This document shows positions 17,114 to 26,851 of a DNA stretch of 45,194 nucleotides, piece after piece (positions within the stretch are counted from its first letter, which is position 1; the number at the start of each line of letters is the position of its first letter). The position numbers were made by a program, and so were the translations under genes. The stretch is from contig JAJDBH010000058.1 in the NCBI GenBank assembly GCA_029261455.1, positions 1 through 45,194 of the forward strand, in the 5' to 3' direction. This stretch comes from Nitrospinaceae bacterium (GTDB lineage: Bacteria; Nitrospinota; Nitrospinia; Nitrospinales; VA-1). Below the pieces are notes generated by a model. That model made no database searches, was not told the origin of the DNA, and was given only the letters and a program-made list of their open reading frames with translations.

Positions 17114-17467
17114 GTGGAGGTAGGAAAGTTTTTAAAAGAATGGGCAACGCCTATTTTCATCGCGGCTCAGTTCATCATGAATGTGCTGGTGTTGAAACTC
17201 ACTGGCAAGTTTGCGACTCGGGTCGAGCTAAAGGCTCAGGCTGAAAGAATTGATGGGCACGACTCTAAGATCGGAAAAGTTGAGGACCGGGTGCTGGTTG
17301 TGGAGACGGAGATGGAGAACATGCCCAACTCGAAGGATCTTTGTGACCTAACGTCGGCCCTCACAGGAATTCAGCGAGACATTGTGAATTCTGCTCAGAC
17401 GGATGAGAAATTTTCCAGAGCTATCAACAGAATAGAAAACTACTTATTACAGAAAGGGGAGTCATGA
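17114..17467 (+). CDS. DUF2730-like (Mu gp25-like) protein
   Basis: N-terminal TM plus coiled-coil; syntenic position before gp26/gp27. Confidence 0.65.
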   Translation: MEVGKFLKEWATPIFIAAQFIMNVLVLKLTGKFATRVELKAQAERIDGHDSKIGKVEDRVLVVETEMENMPNSKDLCDLTSALTGIQRDIVNSAQTDEKFSRAINRIENYLLQKGES

Positions 17468-17763
17468 GTTTTGAAAGGGTCTTAATAGAAGATGCGCGGC
17501 TTGTGATCCTGATGCTGTTTAGTTCTGTCAAGGACCGGATGCTTAACGAACATTTAATTGTTCGCGGTCTCAAGTCAATGGGCCATTCATACACAACAGA
17601 TCAGGTTAGGACGGAACTCGCATGGTTGGCTGAACAAAACCTTGTGCGCAACGATGTGAACGGGTCGACATGGGTCTCCACGATTCTTCGCCGTGGTGAA
17701 GATGTTGCTAAGGGGGTTCTTGAAGTGCCGGGTGTTCAACGTCCAAGCGCAGACGAGGTTTAG
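17464..17763 (+). CDS. Mu gp26-like phage protein
   Basis: MSFERVLIEDARLVILMLFSSVKDRMLNEHLIVRGLKSMGHSYTTDQVRTELAWLAEQNLV, wHTH; synteny. Confidence 0.75.
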   Translation: MSFERVLIEDARLVILMLFSSVKDRMLNEHLIVRGLKSMGHSYTTDQVRTELAWLAEQNLVRNDVNGSTWVSTILRRGEDVAKGVLEVPGVQRPSADEV

Positions 17764-17767
17764 AGAG

Positions 17768-18304
17768 ATGTCTCAAAAATCCACCATCGAATTATTGCCT
17801 AAAGATATCTTTGCCAAGGTCTCAGAACTGTATCGCTCCGGTGCGACTAATCAGGAGCTGGTAGATGCGGTGGAAGAGATGGGAAAAACTGTTTCTCATT
17901 CAGCGATGGGACGGCACACGCAGAAAATCAATAGGATTTCCGACAAGCTCAACCGTAGCAAGATGATCGCCAGCACCATTGTTGAGGAATTAGGGCACGA
18001 GCCTGAAAGCAAAATGGCGCGGATGAATATCGAGTTGCTGAACTCGGCGATCACAGACATTGTTTTCAGTGCAGATGAAAAAGGCGAGATCAATCTTGGG
18101 GCTGGTGAGGCGATGCAGTTATCAAAAGCCCTTCACCATTTGAGCAGTGCAAGAAAAACCGACGCAGAGGTCACCGTGAAAATCAGGGAAGAAGCAGCGA
18201 AAGACGCATTGAAAGCTGTGGACGATGTTGCAAAGAAAAAAGGATTATCGAAGGAAGCGGTAGACGAAATTAAAGAAGGAATTATGGGGATCGTTAAAAA
18301 GTGA
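17768..18304 (+). CDS. DUF3486 (Mu gp27-like), putative terminase small subunit
   Basis: MSQKSTIELLPKDIFAKVSELYRSGATNQELVDAV...; immediately upstream of the large terminase. Confidence 0.8.
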   Translation: MSQKSTIELLPKDIFAKVSELYRSGATNQELVDAVEEMGKTVSHSAMGRHTQKINRISDKLNRSKMIASTIVEELGHEPESKMARMNIELLNSAITDIVFSADEKGEINLGAGEAMQLSKALHHLSSARKTDAEVTVKIREEAAKDALKAVDDVAKKKGLSKEAVDEIKEGIMGIVKK

Positions 18305-19824
18305 ATCCACAAGAAGACTTGAAAAAAATTGCCGTTCTTCCCACCGACGGTGTCCTTTTGGCATACCAGAAGCTATGGGTTGCTGATGAGTCTGATGTGA
18401 AGATTGCTGAGAAGTCCCGGCGAGTTGGTTTCACCTGGGCAGAGGCCGGTGATGACGCTTTGTTTGCAGCAGCAGCAGGAGGTGATGATGTGATCTATAT
18501 CGGGCCAACCAAAGAGATCGCCAAGGAGTTCATTGACTGCGTTGCCATGTGGGCAAGACATTATCAGTTCGCGGCTTCCGAGATTCAAGAGTCAGTTTTT
18601 GAGCGTGGGGATAACCCTGACAAGGACATCCTTAGTTTTCAGGTCAGCTTTGCTTCGGGACATAAGGTGATTGGTTTGTCAAGTAAGCCGACAGGGCTTC
18701 GCGGTCGCCAAGGTATCTGTGTGATTGATGAGGCTGCGTTCCATGATGATTTGCCGGGACTGATCAAGGCCGCGATGGCGTTTCTGATGTGGGGTGGGAA
18801 GGTCCGAATCATCAGCACTCATAACGGTGATGATAACGCCTACAACGAATTGATCAAAGAGTCGAGGGCCGGGAAGAAGCCTTACTCGGTTCATCGTGTA
18901 ACCCTTGACGATGCTCTTAAAGACGGGTTGTATAAACGAATTTGTAAAGTGTTGGGAAAAGAATGGACGGAAGAAGCCGAGGAAGAATGGCGGCAGTCTG
19001 TGTTCGATGCTTATGGCGAGTTTGCCGATGAGGAGTTGCTTTGTATTCCTTCGCAGGGGTCCGGTGTTTTTATGTCCGGTGCGTTGATTGAGTCGCGCAT
19101 GAATGCTGATCTTCCTGTGCTTCGATGGGTTTGTGATCCGAAGTTTGTCCATGACTCAGAGGAGAAACGAGAATCAGAATGCAAGGCATGGTGCGAGGAA
19201 AATCTAAAACCTGAACTCGACAAAGTTGATCCGGAACTCAATACATGGTTGGGCGGTGACTTTGGTCGCACTGGCGATCTTTCTGTGTTCAAGCCTTTTG
19301 TTCAAAAGAAAAACTTGACCTATCAAGTACCTTTCATTGTTGAGTTGTCAAAGGTTCCTTTTGATCAACAAAGACAGATTCTGTTTTACATCATTGATAG
19401 GTTGCCACGGTTTCGCGGTGGTGCGCTCGATGCTCGTGGTAATGGGCAGTACCTGGCCGAGGTTGCCATGCAGAAGTATGGAGAAGAACGTATCCATATG
19501 GTGATGATTACTGAAGGCTTTTACCGCGACTACATGCCGAAATACAAGGTCATGTTTGAGGATGGAACTATTGAGCTTCCCAAGTCTGCGGATATCGTAG
19601 ACGACCATCGCGCTCTGCGAATGGTCAAGGGTGTCGCAAAAATCCCTGATGGAAAAACCAATAAAGGCAAAGGCGTTCAACGGCATGGTGATGCGGCTGT
19701 CGCCGGGTGCATGGGGTGTTACGCGATCCTCGAAATTTATGGCGGCGAATATGAATATGAAACTGTTCTGGCTGGCGCATTCAGCGATGGTGATGAAGAT
19801 AAAAATGATGAGGGAGCTTATTGA
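18301..19824 (+). CDS. Terminase large subunit (Mu gp28-like)
   Basis: Walker-like KSRRVGFTWAEAGD, ICVIDEAAFHDDL, nuclease region LGGDFGRTGDLSVF. Confidence 0.9.
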   Translation: MNPQEDLKKIAVLPTDGVLLAYQKLWVADESDVKIAEKSRRVGFTWAEAGDDALFAAAAGGDDVIYIGPTKEIAKEFIDCVAMWARHYQFAASEIQESVFERGDNPDKDILSFQVSFASGHKVIGLSSKPTGLRGRQGICVIDEAAFHDDLPGLIKAAMAFLMWGGKVRIISTHNGDDNAYNELIKESRAGKKPYSVHRVTLDDALKDGLYKRICKVLGKEWTEEAEEEWRQSVFDAYGEFADEELLCIPSQGSGVFMSGALIESRMNADLPVLRWVCDPKFVHDSEEKRESECKAWCEENLKPELDKVDPELNTWLGGDFGRTGDLSVFKPFVQKKNLTYQVPFIVELSKVPFDQQRQILFYIIDRLPRFRGGALDARGNGQYLAEVAMQKYGEERIHMVMITEGFYRDYMPKYKVMFEDGTIELPKSADIVDDHRALRMVKGVAKIPDGKTNKGKGVQRHGDAAVAGCMGCYAILEIYGGEYEYETVLAGAFSDGDEDKNDEGAY

Positions 19825-21398
19825 TGCAAACACTTTTTGACCAGTGGGGGTTCCCGATTACTCCCGACGCAAAACCTGACGACAACATTGTTTCTTACAC
19901 ATCGTTGCCGGATAGTTTTGATGCCTTCCCTAGCAAAGGCCTGAATCCAAGAAAGCTGGCTGCAATTTTTCAGGAAGCTAACCAGGGGAATCCGCTCAGA
20001 CAAATGGAATTGTTTGAGGAGATGGAAGAAAAAGACCCTCATCTGTTTAGCGTTCTTTCAAAACGGCGTGGTTCCGTCACCGGGCTGGATTATGAAATCA
20101 TTCCAGCATCGCAGGACAAAGCGGATCTCGATATTGCGGAATTTATTGGGGAACAAATTAACGGGCTCACAAATTTTGAAGAAGGATTAAAAGACATTGC
20201 TGACGCGATAGGTAAAGGCTACAGCGCACTGGAATTGTTTTGGGATGTGAGGGATGGCCGTAACGTGGTGCGGCATCTTAACCGGATCGAGCAGCAACGA
20301 TTCATCTGGAAGAGTGCAACAGAACCAAGACTGCTGACAAAAGACAATCACTATGAAGGCATTGAACTGGTCCCCTTCAAGTTTTTGTTTCATGTGCATA
20401 AGACGAAGTCCGGCCACCCTGCCAGACAGGGATTGATGCGCATCTGTGCCTGGATGTATCTGTTTAAGAATTTCGATATTAAGAGTTGGGTGAAGTTCGC
20501 CGAGGTTTTCGGGATTCCGCTGCGCCTGGGGAAATATGATTCAGGGGCAACACCGCAAGACAAGCAAAGCCTGATACAGGCTGTTCGCGCAATTGGTCAG
20601 GATGCCGCAGGGGTTATCTCAAAGGGTACCGAGATCGAGTTCATTGAAGCGGCAAAACAAGGGAATTCAGACTTTTATAAAGCCCTTGCAGATTTCACCA
20701 ATGCAGAAATGTCGAAGGCGGTGCTCGGTCAAACCATGACCACCGAGCAGGGCGAGAACGGTGCGCGGTCTTTGGGTGAAGTGCATCAGGGTGCGGAGGA
20801 CTCCATAAACATTGACGACTGCGAACAGATTTCAAAATCAATCAGGCGTGACCTGATTCGTCCTCTGGTTGGATTTAATTTTGGTTGGGATGCAAAGCTT
20901 CCTCGGTTCAGGTTCAAGTACGAAAAACCTGAAGACAAAAACTCGGCAGCAGATCTTTATGGAAAGCATCTGGATAACGGGGCTCAGATAAGTGTCAAGC
21001 ATTACCGTGAGAAGTTTGATCTGCCGGTGCCTGATGAGGGTGATGAATTGATGGTTCCCCAGCGTGACGCTGGCCCCGGTGAGAAACCTTTCGAGGCCAA
21101 GGCTGGCCGGATCGTATTCACGAATCGTAATGTTAAAGGTGATGACGATGACCACCTCGGATCACTTGTTGAGCAGGCGGTGAGTCGGGCAAAGCATGAT
21201 CCGCTTGTTGATCCTATTTTAAAACTTCTTGATGAGTCGAAGAGCCTGCTGGAGTTTAAAGAAAATTTGTTAGATGCATTCAAAGATATGGACGACTTGG
21301 CACTCGGCGACCTGATCCAGCAAGCGATGGAGATCGCTTATTTGACCGGGTCGTTTGAGGCGTTGAGTCCGGAGAAGAAAGCAGATGAGGATAATTAG
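19824..21398 (+). CDS. Portal protein, DUF935 (Mu gp29-like)
   Basis: DPHLFSVLSKRRGSVTGLDYEI...KGYSALELFWDV...WVKFAEVFGIPLRLGKYDSGA...VLGQTMTTEQGENGARSLGEVH. Confidence 0.95.
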   Translation: MQTLFDQWGFPITPDAKPDDNIVSYTSLPDSFDAFPSKGLNPRKLAAIFQEANQGNPLRQMELFEEMEEKDPHLFSVLSKRRGSVTGLDYEIIPASQDKADLDIAEFIGEQINGLTNFEEGLKDIADAIGKGYSALELFWDVRDGRNVVRHLNRIEQQRFIWKSATEPRLLTKDNHYEGIELVPFKFLFHVHKTKSGHPARQGLMRICAWMYLFKNFDIKSWVKFAEVFGIPLRLGKYDSGATPQDKQSLIQAVRAIGQDAAGVISKGTEIEFIEAAKQGNSDFYKALADFTNAEMSKAVLGQTMTTEQGENGARSLGEVHQGAEDSINIDDCEQISKSIRRDLIRPLVGFNFGWDAKLPRFRFKYEKPEDKNSAADLYGKHLDNGAQISVKHYREKFDLPVPDEGDELMVPQRDAGPGEKPFEAKAGRIVFTNRNVKGDDDDHLGSLVEQAVSRAKHDPLVDPILKLLDESKSLLEFKENLLDAFKDMDDLALGDLIQQAMEIAYLTGSFEALSPEKKADEDN

Positions 21399-21400
21399 TC

Positions 21401-22081
21401 ATGCCCATCAAATTCGCAAAACTTCCATTCGCCGAAGCGCAGAACTTTCTAAGGCGAAAAGTAAATCTGCCCACGGAGACCTGGAAAGATATTCAGGACG
21501 GTATGCATGTCAGTGCTTTCGTCATCGCCGGGGCCCAGAAAGAAGAATTGCTTTCGGACATTCGCGCCTCATTGCAGAAAGCTTTAGACGAGGGCACGAC
21601 ACTTGCGGACTTCAAGAAAGATTTTCGCGCCACAGTTCAAAAGCACGGCTGGAACTACAAGGGAGAGGAAGGCTGGCGCACAGCGACAATATTCAACACC
21701 AATATGCGGACGGCTTTCTCGGCAGGAAACGAAGCGCAATTGCAGCGCACCAAATCACGCAGGCCATTCGCGAGATACATCGCCGGTTTATCTGCAAACC
21801 CAAGGCAGGATCATTTGAATTGGCACAACATCATTCTGCCCATCGATCACCCGTGGTGGTCTACGCATACACCTCCAAACGGGTTTGGTTGCAAATGCCG
21901 GAAGGTCTCTGTTTCGAGATTCGAGTTGAAGAGGAACGGATGGGAGGTTTCCCGGAATGCCCCGACCTCGCCTCAATCGAAGAAGGGGGTCGACGAAAGT
22001 TTTCATTTCAATCCGGGCCTTGTCCCGTTGGAAAAAATAGGACAGGTCGGAGCAGAAAAATTCATAGACAAATCCTCCTAG
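21401..22081 (+). CDS. Head morphogenesis protein (Mu gpF-like)
   Basis: WRTATIFNTNMRTAFSAGNEAQLQRTKSRRPFARYIAG...HPWWSTHTPPNGFGCKCRKVSVS. Confidence 0.9.
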   Translation: MPIKFAKLPFAEAQNFLRRKVNLPTETWKDIQDGMHVSAFVIAGAQKEELLSDIRASLQKALDEGTTLADFKKDFRATVQKHGWNYKGEEGWRTATIFNTNMRTAFSAGNEAQLQRTKSRRPFARYIAGLSANPRQDHLNWHNIILPIDHPWWSTHTPPNGFGCKCRKVSVSRFELKRNGWEVSRNAPTSPQSKKGVDESFHFNPGLVPLEKIGQVGAEKFIDKSS

Positions 22082-22106
22082 CTATCTTCGTGAAAGGGGG
22101 ATTAAC
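22071..22106. repeat. REP-like palindromic repeat supplying the stop of the gpF-like gene
   Basis: AAATCCTCCTAGCTATCTTCGTGAAAGGGGGATTAAC. Confidence 0.6.
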
Positions 22107-22156
22107 AGAGCCCCTCCCTTCATAGGTAGGGAGAGCGGAAGGGTTGGAGATTTAGC

Positions 22157-22609
22157 GTGGACGGATTTGAAATAACGGTCGATGACCGGGACTTACAGCA
22201 GAAGCTTGCGAAGCTTGATAAGGCGGTGTTTAACACCCGGCCATTCTTTGGGGTGGTCGGCGAGATTCTCAAGACCTCGATAGTTAGAAATTTTGAGGTT
22301 GGTGGTCGGTACTCGGCGGTCGGTGACTGGCACGGTGGGAATTTGAAGTGGCAGGAGACGGTTGCTGCTACCAATCGAAAGATCCTGGTCAAGGAAAGTT
22401 TGTTATTGGACTCGATCAATTGGGTGGCAGGTCTGGATAGCGTGGAGGTTGGGTCGAATGTTGCTTATTCCGCTATTCATAATTTTGGTGGCAAGGCAGG
22501 GAGAAACAAGAGCGTTGATATTCCAGGTCGACCTTTCATGGTTGTGCAGGATGAGGACTTGGAGCAGATCCTTGCAGAAGCAGACGAACATATTCTAGGA
22601 GCAATTTGA
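22157..22609 (+). CDS. Virion morphogenesis protein (Mu gpG-like)
   Basis: GTG start; FFGVVGEILKTSIVRNFEVGGRYSAVGDW...SNVAYSAIHNFGGKAG...IPGRPFMVV. Confidence 0.85.
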   Translation: MDGFEITVDDRDLQQKLAKLDKAVFNTRPFFGVVGEILKTSIVRNFEVGGRYSAVGDWHGGNLKWQETVAATNRKILVKESLLLDSINWVAGLDSVEVGSNVAYSAIHNFGGKAGRNKSVDIPGRPFMVVQDEDLEQILAEADEHILGAI

Positions 22610-23646
22610 TGGACTATTTATTTTTGATTTCAAGACAAGCTTTGCCAGCGGAGCCCGGATCAGTATCAACCGAAGTTCATATATTGCCCTTTGGAACTTT
22701 TAAAGACGGCAAGGGGTTGGTGGCTCATGTCACGAAGGAATCGCTTGAGAATATTTTGGCAAACTTTAAGGCAAGGGAAAACGATGTAGTGATCGATTAC
22801 GAACATCAAACCTTGACCGGCAAGGAGGCTCCTGCTGCGGGGTGGATTAAAAGTCTCATCATAAAAGATGATGGTTTGTGGGCTCAAGTGGAGTGGACCC
22901 CGCGAGGTGAGGAGCAGATCAAAGGGAAAGAGTATCGCTATTTATCGCCAGTGGCATTGGCGAAAAAGAAAGACAGTCATGGTCGGTTAATTCCAGAGCG
23001 ATTGCACTCTGCGGCATTGACCAACGACCCGGCTATCGACGGCATGGTGCCGTTGGCGGCTAAAGATCATTATGAAAATCTCAACAAGGAGAGCGTTATG
23101 GATGAGTTTTTGGAGTTGTTGTGCAAGGCACTTGGCATCGATGTAAAGAGTACCAAAGAACAGGTTGTAGCGGCTGTGGTTGCGTTTAAAGCCGCTGTCG
23201 ACAAGGGACCTGAACTTAAAGAAGTGATCCCTAAAGCGGTGACTGAGGCATTGGGTTTGAAAGGCGATGCGGACGCATCTGAGGTTAAAGCAACCGTTCT
23301 CGCTATGAAGGCAGGCGCAAAACCTGAGCATAACGAGGAGCTTATTGCTCTCAAGACAAAGGTTGCTGGCATGGAAGCCAACACTCTTGTCTGCAAGGCG
23401 ATGGAAGAAGGCAAAGTCACTGCCGACCAGAAGGAGTGGGCGACCAAGTATGCCACTGAAGACCCAAATGGTTTTGAGCTGTTCGTGGCTAAGGCTCCTA
23501 AAACGGTGCCAATGGGAAAAACGCCAGATGGACCGACTAAATCTGGCGCAGTTATCACCGAAGAGGTTGGCGCGATGGCACTTACCTTCGGCAACTCAAA
23601 AGCAGATCTTGTTAAGTACGGCGGTTTGCAGGAAGTAGCCAGCTAA
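22606..23646 (+). CDS. Mu gpI-like protease/scaffold protein
   Basis: ILPFGTFKDGKGLVAHVTKESLENILANFKARENDVVIDYEHQTLTGKEAPAAGWI...RYLSPVAL. Confidence 0.95.
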   Translation: MMDYLFLISRQALPAEPGSVSTEVHILPFGTFKDGKGLVAHVTKESLENILANFKARENDVVIDYEHQTLTGKEAPAAGWIKSLIIKDDGLWAQVEWTPRGEEQIKGKEYRYLSPVALAKKKDSHGRLIPERLHSAALTNDPAIDGMVPLAAKDHYENLNKESVMDEFLELLCKALGIDVKSTKEQVVAAVVAFKAAVDKGPELKEVIPKAVTEALGLKGDADASEVKATVLAMKAGAKPEHNEELIALKTKVAGMEANTLVCKAMEEGKVTADQKEWATKYATEDPNGFELFVAKAPKTVPMGKTPDGPTKSGAVITEEVGAMALTFGNSKADLVKYGGLQEVAS

Positions 23647-23708
23647 GAATTGCCAGGGGCTTCAACCTTAAAATTTAAAATTGAAATTATTCTCAAGGAG
23701 AAAATCGA

Positions 23709-24278
23709 ATGCCAGCTTTAACTCAAGACAGGAACACACCTCGCCGGGTGGGTGATATTTTTGAAGATCCGGTAAAAGGCGCAACTAAGATTCATGGTGG
23801 CTCCATCGTTTGTCTTGACGCAAACGGGAAGGCAGTGCCGGGTTCGGACACAGTCGGATTGAAAGTTCGAGGTATTGCGGAAAATCCTGCTGACAATTTG
23901 CTCGGCGCAGATGATGCGTTGAACGTCACGGCTCGTCGAGATGGTGCGTTTTTGTTGGCAGCAGCCGGTTTGACCGATGCCGATATCGACAAGCCTTGTT
24001 ACATCTTAGATGACCAGACGATTCAGGTAGCGGCGACCGTGAACAAAATTCTTGCTGGAAGGATTGTCGATGTTGAGAGTCCGACCAGGGCATGGGTGGA
24101 GATCACTAAGCATGGTGCGCATGTCGCGGATATCGCAACGGTAGATGCATCAGTTCAGACAGCGGGCTATGTCCAAGTCGATGCGCAAACCATTGCCACT
24201 TTGGCAAATGATACCAAGTCATCGTTCAACGCCTTGGTGGCAGAGCTTCGCAAGGCTGGTGTGATTGCTTCGGAATAA
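23709..24278 (+). CDS. Capsid cement/decoration-like protein
   Basis: Position between protease/scaffold and major head; alternating beta pattern. Confidence 0.65.
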   Translation: MPALTQDRNTPRRVGDIFEDPVKGATKIHGGSIVCLDANGKAVPGSDTVGLKVRGIAENPADNLLGADDALNVTARRDGAFLLAAAGLTDADIDKPCYILDDQTIQVAATVNKILAGRIVDVESPTRAWVEITKHGAHVADIATVDASVQTAGYVQVDAQTIATLANDTKSSFNALVAELRKAGVIASE

Positions 24279-24333
24279 TCGAAACGATTTTTAGTTAAAT
24301 TAAATTTTGTAATCCTTCTCAAGGAGAGAATTC

Positions 24334-25242
24334 ATGTTAGTGAACGCAGGTGTGATTAAAAATATTTTCATTAACTTGTTGACGACGTTCAACAAGGCTT
24401 TTGAAGCTGCCCCAGCTCAGTGGCAAATGGTTGCAATGAAAGTTCCTTCAACCGGGAAGTCGAATGACTACTCCTGGTTGTCACGATTCCCAAAAATGCG
24501 GGAGTGGATTGGCGAGAAGGTTTTCAAAAGGCTGGAAGCTTTCAACTTCTCAATCGTCAATAAGTCCTTCGAGGCCACGGTTGAAGTACACCGTGACGAT
24601 ATTGAAGACGACCAGCTTGGCATTTATGGTCCGATGGCTCAGGAGGCAGGTTTCTCAGCAAAGCAATGGCCTGATGAGTTGGTGTTCCCATTGTTTAGTC
24701 AAGGCTTTGTCAAGCAAGGGTTTGATGGACAGTATTTTTTTGATACCGATCATCCTGTAGGGGATGCGGTTGTGAGTAATAGAGGCACTAAAAAGCTGAA
24801 GGCGGGTACTTTGGCAGAGGCAATGGCTTCATTTGGTGTCGGGCGGTTGGCGATGCAAAAGCTCCAAGATGATGAGGGCCGACCTCTAAATATAATGCCA
24901 GACACGCTTATGGTACCTCCTGCACTAGAGGCCACAGCAAAGGTGATCGCCGAAGCTGAGAAATTCGATAACGGTCAACCAAACCCTTATCGCAATACGG
25001 TGAAGGTTGTGGTTGTTCCTTGGTTAACCAATGATGTCGAGTGGTACTTGCTGGTTACCACCCGACCCATCATGCCAATCATTTTTCAGGAACGTAAAGC
25101 TCCAGTGTTTGTCCAGCAGACGAACCCTGAAAGCGATGACGTTTTTAACAAGGCTGTATTCAAGTATGGCACGGAGTCTCGCGGCAATGCTGGTTACGGT
25201 CTCTGGCAGTTGGCCTATGGCTCAACTGGAACGGTGGAATAG
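24334..25242 (+). CDS. Major head subunit (Mu gpT-like)
   Basis: WLSRFPKMREWIGEKVFKRLEAFNFSIVNKSFEATVEVHRDDIEDDQLGIYGPMAQEAG. Confidence 0.95.
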   Translation: MLVNAGVIKNIFINLLTTFNKAFEAAPAQWQMVAMKVPSTGKSNDYSWLSRFPKMREWIGEKVFKRLEAFNFSIVNKSFEATVEVHRDDIEDDQLGIYGPMAQEAGFSAKQWPDELVFPLFSQGFVKQGFDGQYFFDTDHPVGDAVVSNRGTKKLKAGTLAEAMASFGVGRLAMQKLQDDEGRPLNIMPDTLMVPPALEATAKVIAEAEKFDNGQPNPYRNTVKVVVVPWLTNDVEWYLLVTTRPIMPIIFQERKAPVFVQQTNPESDDVFNKAVFKYGTESRGNAGYGLWQLAYGSTGTVE

Positions 25243-25294
25243 TTCTGGCTGCTAATTATTCGCAATTTAAACACTCTTTAATTCGAGGTTAAAT

Positions 25295-25735
25295 ATGTAT
25301 CGCATTACATCAAAACATAACGGGTTCATCCGGTGCGGGGTTCGTCACCCTTCAGAGGCAAAGGAGTACTCCGACGATCATTTCAGTCATGACGAGATCA
25401 TGACTCTCGAAGCAGAGCCGATGTTGGTGGTTCAGCATGTAGACGGTGAGTCTGATGAGCCGAGTGATTCTGGCGACGATGATATCACCGAAGAAGAGAA
25501 AATTTCTGCGGTGGTGGATGAGGCGCGGAAGATGTCCCTTGCTGTTGCTAACGAGAACGGCAAGGAAGAAACGCCTGATCTTTATTTCACAGAAGAGATG
25601 TTCAGAACATTGCCAATGCCAAAGGCTCAGGAGATCTCTAAGTCTATGTATCAAGTAACTGGCCGGTCGTGGGATGGGTTGTGGAAGGACTTCTCTGCGG
25701 CTCAAACTGCTGCGTTTGCAAAAGGTCAGGAGTAA
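25295..25735 (+). CDS. Hypothetical phage structural-region protein
   Basis: ORF in operon context between gpT-like and DUF1320-like genes. Confidence 0.65.
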   Translation: MYRITSKHNGFIRCGVRHPSEAKEYSDDHFSHDEIMTLEAEPMLVVQHVDGESDEPSDSGDDDITEEEKISAVVDEARKMSLAVANENGKEETPDLYFTEEMFRTLPMPKAQEISKSMYQVTGRSWDGLWKDFSAAQTAAFAKGQE

Positions 25736-25738
25736 GTC

Positions 25739-26167
25739 ATGGGTGACTACATCGTGCAGGCAGATTTGGAAAACCAGATCTCTCCGGAAGTCGTTATCCA
25801 GTTAACGGATGACACGGGCTCCGGAGCTGTGAACGTGGTCAACCTTAACCAGGCTATTGATGGTGCTGAAGGGCAAGCGAACGGGTACCTGCAACACAAG
25901 TATGCCGTCCCGCTTTCCCCTGCGCCTCCTGGTCTCAAGGTTATGGTGCTGGATCTGGCGGTTTACCGTTTGTATCTTCGCCGTCCTGGTTCGATGCCGG
26001 AAGATGTTGACCGGCAGTACAGAAACGCTGTTGGGTTTCTGCGTGACGTTTCAAATGGCGTGGCTGCTTTAGGTGATGAAACAACGATACCTGACGACAC
26101 TTCTAATACTGTTAGTTTTCAAAGCGATGATCGGGAATTCACCAAAGACAGTATGGAGGGTTTCTGA
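25739..26167 (+). CDS. DUF1320 (Mu gp36-like) protein
   Basis: AIDGAEGQANGYLQHKYAVPLSPAPPGLKVMVLDLAVYRLYLRR...VDRQYRNAVGFLRDV. Confidence 0.85.
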   Translation: MGDYIVQADLENQISPEVVIQLTDDTGSGAVNVVNLNQAIDGAEGQANGYLQHKYAVPLSPAPPGLKVMVLDLAVYRLYLRRPGSMPEDVDRQYRNAVGFLRDVSNGVAALGDETTIPDDTSNTVSFQSDDREFTKDSMEGF

Positions 26168-26604
26168 TGGGGCCTGACGTTGAATCTGTGGAGAAGTTGA
26201 TCATTCAGGCTTTAAAGGATGATGTGGCTGTTAACGCTGTTGTGAAAACCTTCGACACTTATGATGGGCAGTTTCGTCAGGATGATCTCGAAAAGATTCT
26301 CGGTCTTCTCCCTGGATGTTTCGTGACTTTTGTGCGCGATAGGAATGTTGCGGCCACAAAGGGCAGAACTTATATCCAGCGCAATCAATTTAATGTCGTG
26401 GTTGCTTCTAAGGATATGCGTAAGGGAGTTGCAAGGAGCGGAGCGTTGCCGATCACTGATCTGGTTCACGCAGCACTCCATTTAAATACGCTCGGTCTCG
26501 CGGGTGTTGTTCACGGATTGGAGCGCGAAGACCGGTTCCCTGTTTTGATGACGGACCAGATCGCGGTTTATGAAATGACTTTTAAAATTGAATGGGTTGA
26601 CTGA
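26167..26604 (+). CDS. DUF1834 (Mu gp37-like) protein
   Basis: Sequence pattern and synteny after DUF1320. Confidence 0.8.
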   Translation: MGPDVESVEKLIIQALKDDVAVNAVVKTFDTYDGQFRQDDLEKILGLLPGCFVTFVRDRNVAATKGRTYIQRNQFNVVVASKDMRKGVARSGALPITDLVHAALHLNTLGLAGVVHGLEREDRFPVLMTDQIAVYEMTFKIEWVD

Positions 26605-26640
26605 TCCTTCGACAGGCTCAGGATGACATCCCGAAAGGAT
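26604..26640. repeat. Dispersed palindromic repeat (ATCCTTCGACAGGCTCAGGATGACA type)
   Basis: ATCCTT...AAGGAT inverted repeat in the intergenic gap. Confidence 0.55.
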
Positions 26641-26644
26641 AGTT

Positions 26645-26851
26645 ATGCAAGGTAATAATATTAAAACTCAGGTCCGCGAAGGTGGAGCGCATGAAGCGAG
26701 CGACAAAGACAGAAAGGCGTATCACGCCGAGGTAAAGAAGGATCGTGAAGATAAAAAGAAGCGCGAGGAAGAACAGAAGAAAAAGAAACTTCAGACGGAA
26801 CAACCCGGTCAAAAGCCAGGTGAAACTTCCGAGAAAGGTGGTGACAAGTAA
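26645..26851 (+). CDS. Small highly charged K/E-rich protein
   Basis: ORF overlapping the tail-tube start; low complexity. Confidence 0.5.
   Translation: MQGNNIKTQVREGGAHEASDKDRKAYHAEVKKDREDKKKREEEQKKKKLQTEQPGQKPGETSEKGGDK

Noticed and set aside
21385-22125. 246-aa ORF overlapping the gpF-like gene
   Set aside because: Alternative frame of a confidently assigned head gene; composition is arginine/serine-rich noise.
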